Source of the DNA: Evansella halocellulosilytica
GTDB lineage: Bacteria > Bacillota > Bacilli > Bacillales > Salisediminibacteriaceae
Length of the DNA stretch: 64,000 bases
Assembly (NCBI RefSeq): GCF_002335745.1
Contig: NZ_NIST01000001.1
Location: 3,658,354 to 3,722,353, forward strand
Direction: 5' to 3'
The translations under genes were made by a program, and so were the position numbers. Shown one piece after another: positions 27,014 through 36,071 of the stretch. Below the pieces are notes generated by a model that saw nothing but the letters and a program-made list of their open reading frames with translations, was not told the origin of the DNA and searched no databases. Numbering within the stretch: position 1 is the first letter of the stretch; each line of letters starts with the position of its first letter.

Positions 27014-28132
27014 ATGGAACAACAGAAATCAATGAGCCATGTGTCTCCTTTTCTAGTCTTTTTTCTCATTTGCTCTACTCAAGTCGGAGTAGGAGTGTTA
27101 GGGTTCCCTCGTTACATTGCCCAAGATGCCGGATATCGCGCTTGGATCAGTGTCCTAATTACCGGCGCGCTCATTCATATCGTGATTTGGATGATGTACA
27201 AACTTTTAAATCGAAGTGATAAACTCAATGACTTAACAAAAATACACCGGTTTTATTTCGGAAAAACGCTTGGTGGTATTATGAGTTTTTTATTCACTTT
27301 ATACTTCTTTACTGCCGCTCTTACTGTATTAAGAACATATATAGAAGTAATCCAAATATGGATGTTCCCTCGATTGTTTACGGTTGAACTCGGAATTCCA
27401 ATTGTTTTAATTTCATTATATTGTATTTGGTACGGTTTTCGAGTCGTGACAGGGCTTGCATATTTAGGTGTTATCGTCCCATTGATTCTATTAACAACGA
27501 TCGTCGCACCATTGGAATTTGCCGAAGTTGACAATTTATTGCCTCTTTTTCATACGAATATAGGTGACCAATTAACAGCAATTAGAACAATGACACTTAG
27601 CTATGTAGGGGTAGAAGCTTTGCTCATTTATTACCCATTCATTCAGAATGGAGTGAAATCACAAAAGTGGGCACAATTCGGAAATTTATTTACAACAGCT
27701 ATTTACTTACTAATCACGATTGTGACATTTTTATTTTATACAGAAAACCACCTCGAAAGGGTTATTTATCCGACATTAAGCATGTGGAAAATATTAGAGC
27801 TTCCTTTTATTGAACGTTTTGAATACATTGGAATTTCTTTTTGGTTAATTGTCGTTCTACCTAATATTACGTTATTTTTATGGGCTGCAAGTCGAACGAT
27901 GAAACAAACCTTTCAAGTTACACATAAAACTGCTCTCATTTTTCTAGCTGTCTTACTTATCCTATTACTCATCCCATTAGATACGAGACAAAAAGTTGAT
28001 ATGTTAAATGACCATGTAGCAACAACTGGATTTTACATTATTTACGTATATCTTCCTACCCTATTCATCGTGACAGCCATGATTCATAAATGGAGGAACC
28101 GATCCAATGAAGATCAACAAACATCTATGTAA
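27014..28132 (+). CDS. gerB: Germinant receptor subunit B (APC-family permease)
   Basis: 372-residue integral membrane subunit of the receptor, with ten predicted helices of the amino acid/polyamine/organocation fold; this subunit is thought to form the ligand-binding site for amino acids. The family start SHVSPFLVFFLICSTQVGVGVLGFPR and the segment RTMTLSYVGVEALLIYYPFI are seen. AAAGGAGGAG lies before the ATG. It is 21 bases after the A subunit, and its end overlaps the C subunit by 26 bases. Confidence 0.94.
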   Translation: MEQQKSMSHVSPFLVFFLICSTQVGVGVLGFPRYIAQDAGYRAWISVLITGALIHIVIWMMYKLLNRSDKLNDLTKIHRFYFGKTLGGIMSFLFTLYFFTAALTVLRTYIEVIQIWMFPRLFTVELGIPIVLISLYCIWYGFRVVTGLAYLGVIVPLILLTTIVAPLEFAEVDNLLPLFHTNIGDQLTAIRTMTLSYVGVEALLIYYPFIQNGVKSQKWAQFGNLFTTAIYLLITIVTFLFYTENHLERVIYPTLSMWKILELPFIERFEYIGISFWLIVVLPNITLFLWAASRTMKQTFQVTHKTALIFLAVLLILLLIPLDTRQKVDMLNDHVATTGFYIIYVYLPTLFIVTAMIHKWRNRSNEDQQTSM

Positions 28133-29201
28133 AAAATGGATCTTGATCATTTTGCTATTATTACAAACCGGCTGCATTGAACAGCGTATTTTGGATGAGC
28201 AGCAATTAATGTTTGCTATAGGGTATGATTTAAAAGAAGATGACTTAATTGAAGGAACGTTTTCAATACCAATATATAAAACAGAAGAGGAAGTTGAAAG
28301 CGTTACATTATCAGCAACTGCTAAAACGTCAAGAGATATACGTACACTTTTAGAAGCAAAATCATCAAAGCCACTTTTTGGAGGGAAAGTAAAATCGGTA
28401 TTGTTTGATTACGAATTAGCAGAAAGAGGGTTAATGTCAATCATTGATACTTTTCTTCGCGATCCTACCTTAGGTTTGCGGATTTACTTTACGACCGTGG
28501 ATCACGGAACAGCAAAGGATTTATTATCTAAGGAGTATAACATTGAAGACGATACTGCCACTTACTTGGAAGAATTAATTGAGCAAAACATTGACCGGCA
28601 ATCGATTCCAGAAGCTAATTTTTTCGTATTTATTTCGAATTTTTTCGGTGAAGGACAAGACCCCTTTTTACCTAATATTCAGCTGCAGGATGAACAGATG
28701 ACCGTATCAGGTTTAACGCTTTTTCAAGACGATAGAGCTGTCCATAAAATAAGCTTGCGTGAATCCTTTCTCGTTAAATTACTCATAGAACCAGCAAGAG
28801 AAGGAACATATGAACTGACAATAGACGAAGAACAAGATGAGTATGCAGTGATTCGAAATATTCGATCAGAAAGTCACTATAAAATCGACTTATCTCAATC
28901 ATTACCAACGATTGACGTGACTATCAAATTAAGAGGGAAGATTAATGAATATTCAGGCCCCACCCTTGATGAAGAAAAAATAGAAGAAATTAAAAACTCA
29001 TTAACAAAGACGATTTCTAACGAAATGAGTTCACTCATTGCTGTTTTACAAGAAAAGAACATCGACCCAGTTGGCTTTGGTGCAAAGGTCAAAGCAAAAG
29101 ACCCTAGCTTTGATGTTGAAGAATGGGAAGAACAATATCCTGATGTCCCGATCAACGTACATCTTGATGTTGTCATTACTGAGACGGGTGTAGAAGAATA
29201 A
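28107..29201 (+). CDS. gerC: Germinant receptor subunit C (lipoprotein)
   Basis: 364-residue Ger(x)C lipoprotein on the outer face of the inner spore membrane. A signal helix ends in the lipobox LLQTGC (Cys22 would be diacylated), followed by the three beta/alpha domains of GerC (DEQQLMFAIGYDLKED, FGGKVKSVLFDYELAERGL, GFGAKVKAKDPSFDVEEWEEQYPDVPI). It overlaps the B subunit, so translation is coupled. A rho-independent terminator follows directly. Confidence 0.93.
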   Translation: MKINKHLCKKWILIILLLLQTGCIEQRILDEQQLMFAIGYDLKEDDLIEGTFSIPIYKTEEEVESVTLSATAKTSRDIRTLLEAKSSKPLFGGKVKSVLFDYELAERGLMSIIDTFLRDPTLGLRIYFTTVDHGTAKDLLSKEYNIEDDTATYLEELIEQNIDRQSIPEANFFVFISNFFGEGQDPFLPNIQLQDEQMTVSGLTLFQDDRAVHKISLRESFLVKLLIEPAREGTYELTIDEEQDEYAVIRNIRSESHYKIDLSQSLPTIDVTIKLRGKINEYSGPTLDEEKIEEIKNSLTKTISNEMSSLIAVLQEKNIDPVGFGAKVKAKDPSFDVEEWEEQYPDVPINVHLDVVITETGVEE

Positions 29202-29206
29202 CAACT

Positions 29207-29258
29207 AGGCTGATTTGAAAAGTTGCTTTCAGAAGCAGCTAAACGAATCGGCCTTTTC
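29207..29258 (+). terminator. ger operon terminator
   Basis: AGGCTGATTTG and CGAATCGGCCT pair with two mismatches around an inner small hairpin (GCTT..AAGC), followed by TTTTCG. It begins six bases after the gerC stop. Confidence 0.7.
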
Positions 29259-29339
29259 GTATTGAATCAATTTCATAATTCACTTTTAAAAAGAGCAAAC
29301 ATTCTCAGAATAAAGTTATACCTTTTAAAAATTTGATCT

Positions 29340-29515
29340 ATTAACTTTGGTGTTGATTTTCGCTTCCGGATGCTCGCTTTCCGAGGGCAACGCTTCAGCC
29401 TCCTCGTCCCTGTGGGGTCTTCTGCTCCTGCGGTTACTCGTCGCACAAGAGAAAGCTGTTGCTTTTCCCGCAGGAGTCTCGCTACTGTCGCTACAATCAA
29501 CGCTATAACCAACAT
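29340..29515. repeat. GC-rich dispersed repeat, copy 4
   Basis: Non-coding GC-rich block. Bases 29418-29481 match 54651-54714 at 61 of 64 positions, including GGTTACTCGTCGCACAAGAG and GCTTTTCCCGCAGG. Together with the dead transposase it fills the 740-base gap between gerC and the PadR promoter. Confidence 0.8.
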
Positions 29516-29528
29516 TGATTATCAAAAT

Positions 29529-29880
29529 TTAAGCTGTATCTAAACTCGATGAAGAGTGTTTTTGAGCAAGTCTCATGCTAGCTAATTTCATGCCATTGTA
29601 TACCATGGTAACTAAAACAAAATGGACTTTGGCTCTTATTCCTGTTCGATATCTTACATTGTTCAACTGAGGTATCTAATGACTCTTTCAACGGAACTAC
29701 GTTCCTTGAATCGCTCTTTCCAGGCGATGGAACCACGTGCTGGTACACTATAGCGCAGTAAATCAGATTTTATTTTTATCTTGAAGACCTTTTGGCATAA
29801 TGAATCTTCTGCTCGAGGACAATCGTTACATTCCTTGGGACGTGTATATTTTAAATATTTTTTATCAAAGCTATCGTATG
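29529..29880 (-). pseudogene. Transposase remnant (C-terminal part, frameshifted)
   Basis: On the minus strand a fragment reads KYTRPKECNDCPRAEDSLC, then LLRYSVPARGSIAWKERFKERSSVERVIRYL, then after a frameshift QLNNVRYRTGIRAKVHF and LVTMVYNGMKLASMRLAQK up to a stop at 29529. This is the zinc-finger and C-terminal part of a DDE transposase of a type common in bacilli. A few codons around the frameshift are missing and the N-terminal half is absent. I cannot name the IS family firmly. Confidence 0.75.
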
Positions 29881-29926
29881 AACTTCATTCATTGAATATT
29901 CTTTTCTTAGCTATTTTTCATTTCAC

Positions 29927-29984
29927 TTGCAAATATAAAAACATTCAGTATAATATATCTAAAAGATATATATCTAATTGATAT
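29927..29984 (+). promoter_or_regulatory. Promoter and overlapping palindromic operators of the padR gene
   Basis: TTGCAA (29927) and TATAAT (29949) are spaced by 16 bases. Directly after the -10 come two adjoining palindromes, ATATCTAAAAGATAT (29955-29969) and ATATCTAATTGATAT (29970-29984), covering the start of transcription and reaching the ribosome site. This is the expected layout for autorepression by the PadR-family protein encoded next. Confidence 0.6.
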
Positions 29985-29996
29985 AAGGTGTTGAAA

Positions 29997-30566
29997 ATGA
30001 CTATGAAATGGAACGATACGATATTTGCGATACTCGGACTTCTTACTACTGGATGTAACACTGGTTATGAAATAAAACAAATGATTGACAACAGCCTAAA
30101 TCACTTCTGGAAAATTAGCTACGGGCAAATTTATCCGACATTAAAGACGCTAACAGATAATGAGCTCGTCACAGTTTCTACAAAAACTCAAGATGGAAAA
30201 CCTGATAGAAAAGAATATCTCATTACAAAAAAAGGTGAGGTTGCGTTACAAAAGTGGTTGCAAACCCCTCTTAACAACCTTCCAGTTGAAAAAAATGAAC
30301 TTCTTTTAAAATTGTTCTTTAGCAGACACCAAGATCAAGACTCAACATTGACGCTTTTAAATGATTATTTTAAGAAACTCCGAGAGCGTCTCCACACCTA
30401 TCAATCGATTGAGGAAATGATTCAAATTCATCACCAGTCAGCTGAAGATGCAACATATTGGCTCATGACGCTCGATTACGGTAAACATACAACAACAGCA
30501 GCAATGGAATGGTGTGAACGGACAATTCGTCAAATTAAATCAAATGAGGAGGAGAAAGATGAGTAA
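29997..30566 (+). CDS. PadR-family transcriptional regulator
   Basis: 189-residue repressor-like protein. The N-terminal winged helix (FAILGLLTTGCNTGYEIKQMIDNSLNHFWKISYGQIYPTLKTL and YLITKKGEVALQKWL) is typical of PadR; the C-terminal 100 residues form the helical dimerisation domain (Vir_act_alpha_C type). I start it at ATG 29997, six bases after AAGGTG; the GTG at 29988 is also possible. It overlaps by eight bases the DUF4188 gene, its likely target. PadR proteins usually sense small aromatic or cationic compounds. Confidence 0.9.
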   Translation: MTMKWNDTIFAILGLLTTGCNTGYEIKQMIDNSLNHFWKISYGQIYPTLKTLTDNELVTVSTKTQDGKPDRKEYLITKKGEVALQKWLQTPLNNLPVEKNELLLKLFFSRHQDQDSTLTLLNDYFKKLRERLHTYQSIEEMIQIHHQSAEDATYWLMTLDYGKHTTTAAMEWCERTIRQIKSNEEEKDE

Positions 30567-31041
30567 AAAAGAAATTTTTCCAGGAAGGTACACGGCTGGC
30601 CAAAATGGCGAGGTTGTTGTATTTATTATCGGGATGCGGATTAATAAATTTACCGCTGTTCACAAGTGGTGGCCAGTGTTTACTGCGATGCCACCGATGA
30701 TGAAAGAGTTATCAGCCAACAAAGAATTAGGTTGTTTATCAATGGAGTCCTTTTTTGGACTAAGAACGACGTTATTGGTGCAGTATTGGCGTTCGTCTGA
30801 AGATCTTCTATCTTATGCAAAGGGACAAAAGCATTTAAAAGCGTGGGAAAATTTCAATAAAAAGATCGGAAATAACGATTCAGTAGGAATATATCATGAA
30901 ACGTATATCGTTCCACAAGGAAACTATGAAACTCTGTATGGAAATATGACGAAATTCGGCCTCTCCAACGCAATCGGCCATAAATCTATTACTGAACATA
31001 TAAACAACGCACAAAAAAGATTTAAAGAACAGGCTTATTAA
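30559..31041 (+). CDS. DUF4188 family protein
   Basis: 160-residue protein starting MSKKEIFPGRYTAGQNGEVVVFIIGMRINKF. It has the DUF4188 pattern (HKWWPVFTAMPPMMKEL, SMESFFGLRTTLLVQYWRSSEDLLSYA, GIYHETYIV), a ferredoxin-like alpha/beta-barrel fold resembling monooxygenases and the aldoxime-dehydratase group. Function unknown. The ATG at 30559 lies inside the end of padR, behind GAGGAGGAG, so the pair is translationally coupled. Such pairing suggests an inducible detoxification or oxidation step. Confidence 0.85.
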   Translation: MSKKEIFPGRYTAGQNGEVVVFIIGMRINKFTAVHKWWPVFTAMPPMMKELSANKELGCLSMESFFGLRTTLLVQYWRSSEDLLSYAKGQKHLKAWENFNKKIGNNDSVGIYHETYIVPQGNYETLYGNMTKFGLSNAIGHKSITEHINNAQKRFKEQAY

Positions 31042-31112
31042 TAATGTTACGTTTAACCGTTTAATGTTTTATATTTATATCTTTTTGAAATGATCACACA
31101 ATCTTACTCATT

Positions 31113-31160
31113 AAAAAAAGCTGTGTATAAAGGAATTTTTTTCCTTTTCACAGCTTCTTT
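31113..31160. terminator. Bidirectional terminator between DUF4188 gene and mrfA
   Basis: AAAAAAGCTGTG and CACAGCTTCTTTTT pair around a 20-base loop that itself contains AAGGAA/TTCCTT pairing; T-runs occur on both strands. Confidence 0.8.
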
Positions 31161-31169
31161 TTATATTCT

Positions 31170-33443
31170 TTATTGATGTGACACCATACTTGACTGGATT
31201 AACTTTTTGACCTCAGTTTTAACGTTCATATCACCACTCGCACCGCCTATACCAACACAAGTCGGACAGCCGGATTCGCATGGGCATGACCCAATAAACT
31301 GAAGGGCGTCAAAAAGAATCGGCTCCATTTGCTCGTAAACACTTTTGCTTAAACCGATTCCGCCGGGGTATCTGTCATATAAAAAGATCGTTGGCTGTTG
31401 TGAGTGAATCGCTTTTACCTCGGGGACAGCATGGAGATCATTTTTATCACACATCACTTTTACACAAGCGACGTGTTGAAAGACATGTGCCATCCCCATA
31501 AGCACTTGTTCGATTTTATTTTCATGCCAATGTTCGAATGTATCTTCTTGGAACGTTAATACGATCCCGTTTGAATGCAGTTCTTGCTCAGGTAGATGAA
31601 TCGGTCCAGAGCCAATGTTTTCAAAGGTCTCCAGCTTTATCTTTTTAAAAATCGTTGCCATTGCTGTCACCATAACATCTCCATATTGGAGCTTTTGTGT
31701 ACCGATTGCACGCTCTTCATCAATCTCTAATACTTTTAGCTGAACAGCTAAATTGGCATCGGTAAAGTATTCGACATCAACTTCACGAACGAACGCTTTT
31801 TTTTCATGCCAATCAAGGTATTCTACTTGATACTGTGTACCTTCATGTAAATAGATCGCTTCATCATGAAGTAACGTCATGGCGCTGAACGTATCCATTT
31901 CCCCGATGACACGATGTTTTTCAATTTTTGTCTGGTCAATAATGACGACATTTTCCTGTGCCGCAGAACGAAGACTAATATTATGAGCGGGAAACGCATC
32001 ATTCATCCAAAACCATTGATTGCCTTGTACATGAAGGACTCTTTCCTCTGTTAAATATTCCAAAATTTTTTCGATCACTGTTCCGTCAAACGTCTCTCCC
32101 TGCTTAAATGGCAATTCATAAGCAGCACATTTAATGTGGTCAACTAAAATGATTAAATTGTCTTTATTAATTCTCGCTGTTTCTGGAGAACTTTCAAAGA
32201 AAAACTCAGGATGCTGGAAAATATATTGGTCAATTGACGTTGAGTTCGCAACCATGATCACAATCGATTCATCTTGCCTTCTTCCCGCTCTTCCCGCTTG
32301 CTGCCAGCTAGAGGCAACAGATCCTGGATATCCGCTCATAACGCAAACTTGAAGCTGCCCGATATCGACGCCTAATTCAAGTGCATTCGTACTAACTACA
32401 CCTACAGTTTCTCCGCTACGAAGACTTTTTTCAATTTCTCTTCGCTGATTTGGCAAATAACCGCCGCGATACCCTCTAATAGATTTTTTATTCAGTTCGT
32501 TTTTAACGAGCTCTTGTAAATGACTTAAAATAATTTCAACTCTCACACGGCTTCTCGCAAATACGATTGTTTGAATTCGTTCTTTTAAAAAACTCGAAGC
32601 GATTTCATTGACTACTTTTGTTGCACTTTTTCGGATATTTAACTGTTGGTTAACAACAGGTGGATTATAAAGGACGAAATGCTTCTTCCCTTTAGGAGCT
32701 CCATTATTATTAATTAGCTGTACGTTTTCACCTATTAGTTCACTGCATAGTTCTTCCGGATTCGCAATAGTTGCTGAAGTGCAAATAAATGTCGGATTGC
32801 TGCCATAGTAAGCACAGATTCGCTTAAGTCTGCGAATAACATTGGCGACATGTGAACCAAATACGCCACGGTATGTGTGAAGTTCATCAATGACGACTGT
32901 CTCCAAGTTTTCAAACAAAGAAATCCATTTCGTATGATGAGGTAAAATGGCTGAATGAAGCATATCTGGGTTTGTAATGACAATATGTCCTGCTTTTCTC
33001 ACTACTTGGCGGATGTTTGCTGGGGTATCACCGTCATATGTATAACTATTAATATGAACGTCAAGGTTGTCTATCATTTCATTTAGTTCACTTTTTTGAT
33101 CCTGAGCAAGTGCCTTTGTCGGAAAAATATAAAGAGCCCTGCTTTCCCTGTTATCAATATGACGTTGTAAAACCGGTAAATTATAACAAAAGGTCTTACC
33201 TGAAGCCGTCGGAGTGACAGCGACAACATGTTCTTTCTTCATGACCGCATCAAATGCTGACGCTTGATGTGTATATAATTCGTGAATCCCCCGCTTCATT
33301 AACGCATTCTGAATTCGTCCATCCAAATTCACTGGAAATGAAGCTGTTTTCGCTTGTTCTTCGTCTATCTCATGCCAATGGGCAATATGCCTGTCTTTTT
33401 TTAAATCATCGATTAACTGATTAATCGTCTTCTTACCAAACAT
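31170..33443 (-). CDS. mrfA: MrfA, mitomycin repair helicase (YprA)
   Basis: 757-residue superfamily-2 3'-5' DNA helicase, partner of exonuclease MrfB in repair of mitomycin lesions. Motif I TPTASGKT (about 78-85), motif II DELH (VVIDELHTYRG), motif III TSATIANPEEL, and motif VI QAGRAGRRQDES are in order, followed by the MrfA-specific C-terminal domain (DUF1998) with its four-cysteine zinc site CPCESGCPTC. AGGAGGG precedes the ATG. It is separated from mrfB by about 5.8 kb (24138-25394), unlike B. subtilis. Confidence 0.94.
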   Translation of the reverse strand: MFGKKTINQLIDDLKKDRHIAHWHEIDEEQAKTASFPVNLDGRIQNALMKRGIHELYTHQASAFDAVMKKEHVVAVTPTASGKTFCYNLPVLQRHIDNRESRALYIFPTKALAQDQKSELNEMIDNLDVHINSYTYDGDTPANIRQVVRKAGHIVITNPDMLHSAILPHHTKWISLFENLETVVIDELHTYRGVFGSHVANVIRRLKRICAYYGSNPTFICTSATIANPEELCSELIGENVQLINNNGAPKGKKHFVLYNPPVVNQQLNIRKSATKVVNEIASSFLKERIQTIVFARSRVRVEIILSHLQELVKNELNKKSIRGYRGGYLPNQRREIEKSLRSGETVGVVSTNALELGVDIGQLQVCVMSGYPGSVASSWQQAGRAGRRQDESIVIMVANSTSIDQYIFQHPEFFFESSPETARINKDNLIILVDHIKCAAYELPFKQGETFDGTVIEKILEYLTEERVLHVQGNQWFWMNDAFPAHNISLRSAAQENVVIIDQTKIEKHRVIGEMDTFSAMTLLHDEAIYLHEGTQYQVEYLDWHEKKAFVREVDVEYFTDANLAVQLKVLEIDEERAIGTQKLQYGDVMVTAMATIFKKIKLETFENIGSGPIHLPEQELHSNGIVLTFQEDTFEHWHENKIEQVLMGMAHVFQHVACVKVMCDKNDLHAVPEVKAIHSQQPTIFLYDRYPGGIGLSKSVYEQMEPILFDALQFIGSCPCESGCPTCVGIGGASGDMNVKTEVKKLIQSSMVSHQ

Positions 33444-33540
33444 CTATTTCCCTCCTACTCATAGTCATTATAGCGAATATACGTTTGGGTGACAAAGGGA
33501 TAATTTATCAAAAATTCCACAAATCATGTTACAAACGTCA

Positions 33541-33585
33541 TTACCAATTATCTCCATATGCCTGGCACATGGAGATAATTGGTAA
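33541..33585. terminator. 17-bp perfect stem-loop after the acetyltransferase gene
   Basis: Bases 33541-33557 and 33569-33585 are perfect inverse complements (arm ending TTATCTCCAT) with an 11-base loop. The stem touches the stop codon of the acetyltransferase gene (33586). There is no good T-run, so it may act as an RNA-stability element as much as a terminator. Confidence 0.65.
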
Positions 33586-34464
33586 TTACACTTTCAGTTT
33601 TACAGATTGCGCTTTGGTTACTCCGTATAAAACCCAAGGTGACGGCAATTCAAATGTGTGTGCTGACGGTAAAGACTGAACAGCCTCCTTCGTTAAATCA
33701 ATCCATATGTAGGTGTCACCTTCTGTTTGCCTTTTTAGCTTTCGGTAATCGTTTGAGATTGTTTCCCATAGTCCTTTTTGTGACATGACGTCGTCCCATG
33801 GATAAACAGCATGTAAATAATGATGCTTCTTTTGGTCGTACTTTGTAATAAGAACTCTCGTTTGATCGCTATTTTCATAAAAAGACCATTTTTTGATATC
33901 ATCCTCTGTAAATAAAGGATCAGAAGCTGGAAAAGAGTAATAACATTCGTATGGAAAAATGGATTTCGATTCAATGTAAACTTGTTCTAGCCAGCGCTTC
34001 TTTCGATCAAGAGAGTTGACCTGATTCCATCGTTTCGCACCAAACTCTAGACTTGATGTCTCTTTTGTCACAGCACCGTATAATGTCGTAAGTGGAGTTA
34101 AGCCAAGTTTTTCAATGACACGACGTGCAGCTTTGTTCTCTTCCTGGGTATTTGCACCTACCCATTGAATTTCACTAACATTAAACGCTTCGTTCATAAT
34201 ATGAGCGGTTAATTCCGTTGCAAAATCATTCCCTCTATACTTGCGATCGCTCCGTAATCGACCTAACATTGCATAATGTCGATTAAAGACTGAATACCCA
34301 CCCATACTAACCATTTGATCGTCGATGAATAGCCCGTACAATCGGTGATTGCCGATTGTCAGTCGTTGAAAGATACGTCCTACGTAATCATCTTCTAATA
34401 ACGTATCCATCGCTTCAAAATACGGATAATCGTTGCTATGTAACAACCTGATCTGTTTTTTCAT
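33586..34464 (-). CDS. GNAT-family N-acetyltransferase
   Basis: 292-residue protein with an N-terminal GNAT domain: the CoA-binding strand-loop SDRKYRGNDFATELTAHI and ANTQEENKAARRVIEKLGL are present, with GLFIDDQMVSMGGYSVF as the beta-4 region. The last 150 residues (after ETSSLEFGAKRW) are a less recognisable second domain, perhaps a degenerate acetyltransferase lobe. Substrate unknown. I start at ATG 34464, with AGGGGGGGAG upstream; an ATG 16 codons earlier has no site. Confidence 0.82.
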   Translation of the reverse strand: MKKQIRLLHSNDYPYFEAMDTLLEDDYVGRIFQRLTIGNHRLYGLFIDDQMVSMGGYSVFNRHYAMLGRLRSDRKYRGNDFATELTAHIMNEAFNVSEIQWVGANTQEENKAARRVIEKLGLTPLTTLYGAVTKETSSLEFGAKRWNQVNSLDRKKRWLEQVYIESKSIFPYECYYSFPASDPLFTEDDIKKWSFYENSDQTRVLITKYDQKKHHYLHAVYPWDDVMSQKGLWETISNDYRKLKRQTEGDTYIWIDLTKEAVQSLPSAHTFELPSPWVLYGVTKAQSVKLKV

Positions 34465-34628
34465 CGTCTTCTCCCCCCCTGCTGCATTTAACGATTTGTC
34501 CATTACTTTCATTATAAACCTTCATTTCTCTAAGTGCATTCCCCCTACACTTCTGCATCCTCATAGAAAAAAAAGATAGCTGAAAGAAGAAAAAAGATCA
34601 ATTAACTATATTTAACAGACTTTAAAAC

Positions 34629-34668
34629 AAAGAAAGAATGGCTACCGTAACATAGCCATTCTTTCTTT
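34629..34668 (-). terminator. Terminator of the GyrI-like gene
   Basis: AAAGAAAGAATGGCTA and TAGCCATTCTTTCTTT form a 16-bp perfect stem with an eight-base loop, about 55 bases after the GyrI-like gene's stop. Confidence 0.85.
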
Positions 34669-34721
34669 TCATATAATAGGCTTTGTGAGAAAAAATAAGC
34701 AATTTATCATAGACTTACACC

Positions 34722-35207
34722 TTAATAGATTGAATCTAGCAATTGTACTCTCACATCATCTGGATGATCAGGGTTATTTCCCCTCTGATAAATTTCTAAG
34801 TTCCAACTGTTGTTTGCACGCTTTAGCCCTTCTTCTGCAATCCACCGATGCATAAGTTCATAACTTTCTTTTATTTTATCATTCGGACCGGTGTGGAGGA
34901 TTGAAGCGTACTTTTGAGCAGGAATCGTTAATGTAACCATATCATCAGGGATTTCTTCATATTTACTCACTTCTACTCCTACCCAATAGCCGTCCTCCTC
35001 AGGAGAAGATTCTTCCACGACAAAAGCACCTATTTGATTCCCACCGTTCAAGACATGCTGTATTTCATTCGTTCTTTTTTGAAGCAATTTTGCAGCTTTC
35101 GGAATTTCTTCAATGTACTTTTCTCCTTCACAAACGACACGAATTCCGACTAATTTTAATTCAGTTAACTCCTTAACACTTATTTGATGTAACGAATTAT
35201 TAGACAT
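34722..35207 (-). CDS. GyrI-like / AraC effector-binding domain protein
   Basis: 161-residue stand-alone SOUL/GyrI-like small-molecule-binding domain (LVGIRVVCEGEKYIEEIPKAAKLL, GYWVGVEVSKYEEIPDDMVTLTIPAQKYASILHTGP, NSWNLEIYQRG). The conserved acidic residue of ligand-binding members lies in the last strand (Glu in LEIY). Roles of relatives include DNA gyrase inhibition and drug sensing; the function here is unknown. The ATG at 35207 has AAAGGAG and GAGAGGAC upstream; a longer frame lacks a site. It is a single-gene unit. Confidence 0.82.
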   Translation of the reverse strand: MSNNSLHQISVKELTELKLVGIRVVCEGEKYIEEIPKAAKLLQKRTNEIQHVLNGGNQIGAFVVEESSPEEDGYWVGVEVSKYEEIPDDMVTLTIPAQKYASILHTGPNDKIKESYELMHRWIAEEGLKRANNSWNLEIYQRGNNPDHPDDVRVQLLDSIY

Positions 35208-35385
35208 GTCCTCTCGCTCCTTTAATTGACATAATAAAAGAATATTCGGTACCATTTGTTCATTTCCTTTATTAATCATAAAAAAGTATATTCATAGATG
35301 CATACCCGCCTCTAAGGGGGCACATTTTGATCGATGAATCTTCGAGAATGTCAACCGCTGAGCATTCCATTATGAAAAGAAAACC

Positions 35386-36000
35386 TTAAAAAAGGTCGAT
35401 CTTATCAAACGGATAATATCTTAATACAACCTTTCCAATCACATTTTCCACTGGGATTGGACCAATATTTCTGCTATCTATACTGTTGTTTCGATTATCC
35501 CCCATTACAAAGACAGAATCTTCAGGTACGGTAATCTCCTGTAAATCATTATCAAGGCTTTCTTTTATATAACCTTCTTCCAAAATTTCTCCGTTACGAT
35601 ATACCGAGCCATTCTTTATTTCGATTTTATCTCCTGGAACTCCAATGACCCGCTTAATCCACTGATGCTGATCATTTGTATTGCTTATAAAAGATAAAAG
35701 ATTGCTTTCAAGAAATTCATCTTTTAACGTTCTTTCATTTTCTACTCTGCTATCGATAATCACAATTTCGCCAAAGTCAGGTGAACTACCTAGCAAATAA
35801 GGCGTTTTAAAAGCAATAACCCGATCACCACTAGAGGATTTATCACTTGTTAAGCCTTGAAATGACGGTTCCATCGAGCCACCATCAACAGAATAAGGTT
35901 GGATAATAAAAACGCTTATAAGTACTGCTAGTAAAAGTGCAATAAATATCGCTTTTACCCAGCTATATAATTCAACGACTATTTTATTTAGAAAACTCAT
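35386..36000 (-). CDS. Signal peptidase I
   Basis: 204-residue membrane protease that removes signal peptides. One N-terminal membrane helix (about 14-33) precedes the catalytic domain: Ser in GGSMEPSF (about Ser42), Lys in WIKRVIGVPGDKIE, and the family box VMGDNRNNSIDSR. This is the SipS/SipT-type single-helix form of bacilli. GGAATGATCGA before the ATG is a weak ribosome site. Several paralogues are normal in bacilli; it stands alone here. Confidence 0.94.
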   Translation of the reverse strand: MSFLNKIVVELYSWVKAIFIALLLAVLISVFIIQPYSVDGGSMEPSFQGLTSDKSSSGDRVIAFKTPYLLGSSPDFGEIVIIDSRVENERTLKDEFLESNLLSFISNTNDQHQWIKRVIGVPGDKIEIKNGSVYRNGEILEEGYIKESLDNDLQEITVPEDSVFVMGDNRNNSIDSRNIGPIPVENVIGKVVLRYYPFDKIDLF

Positions 36001-36071
36001 TCGATCATTCCTTTTAAAATGTTTTCTCCGGATAAACCAAAAATATCTTAATTTGAAAAAAATGTATGAAA

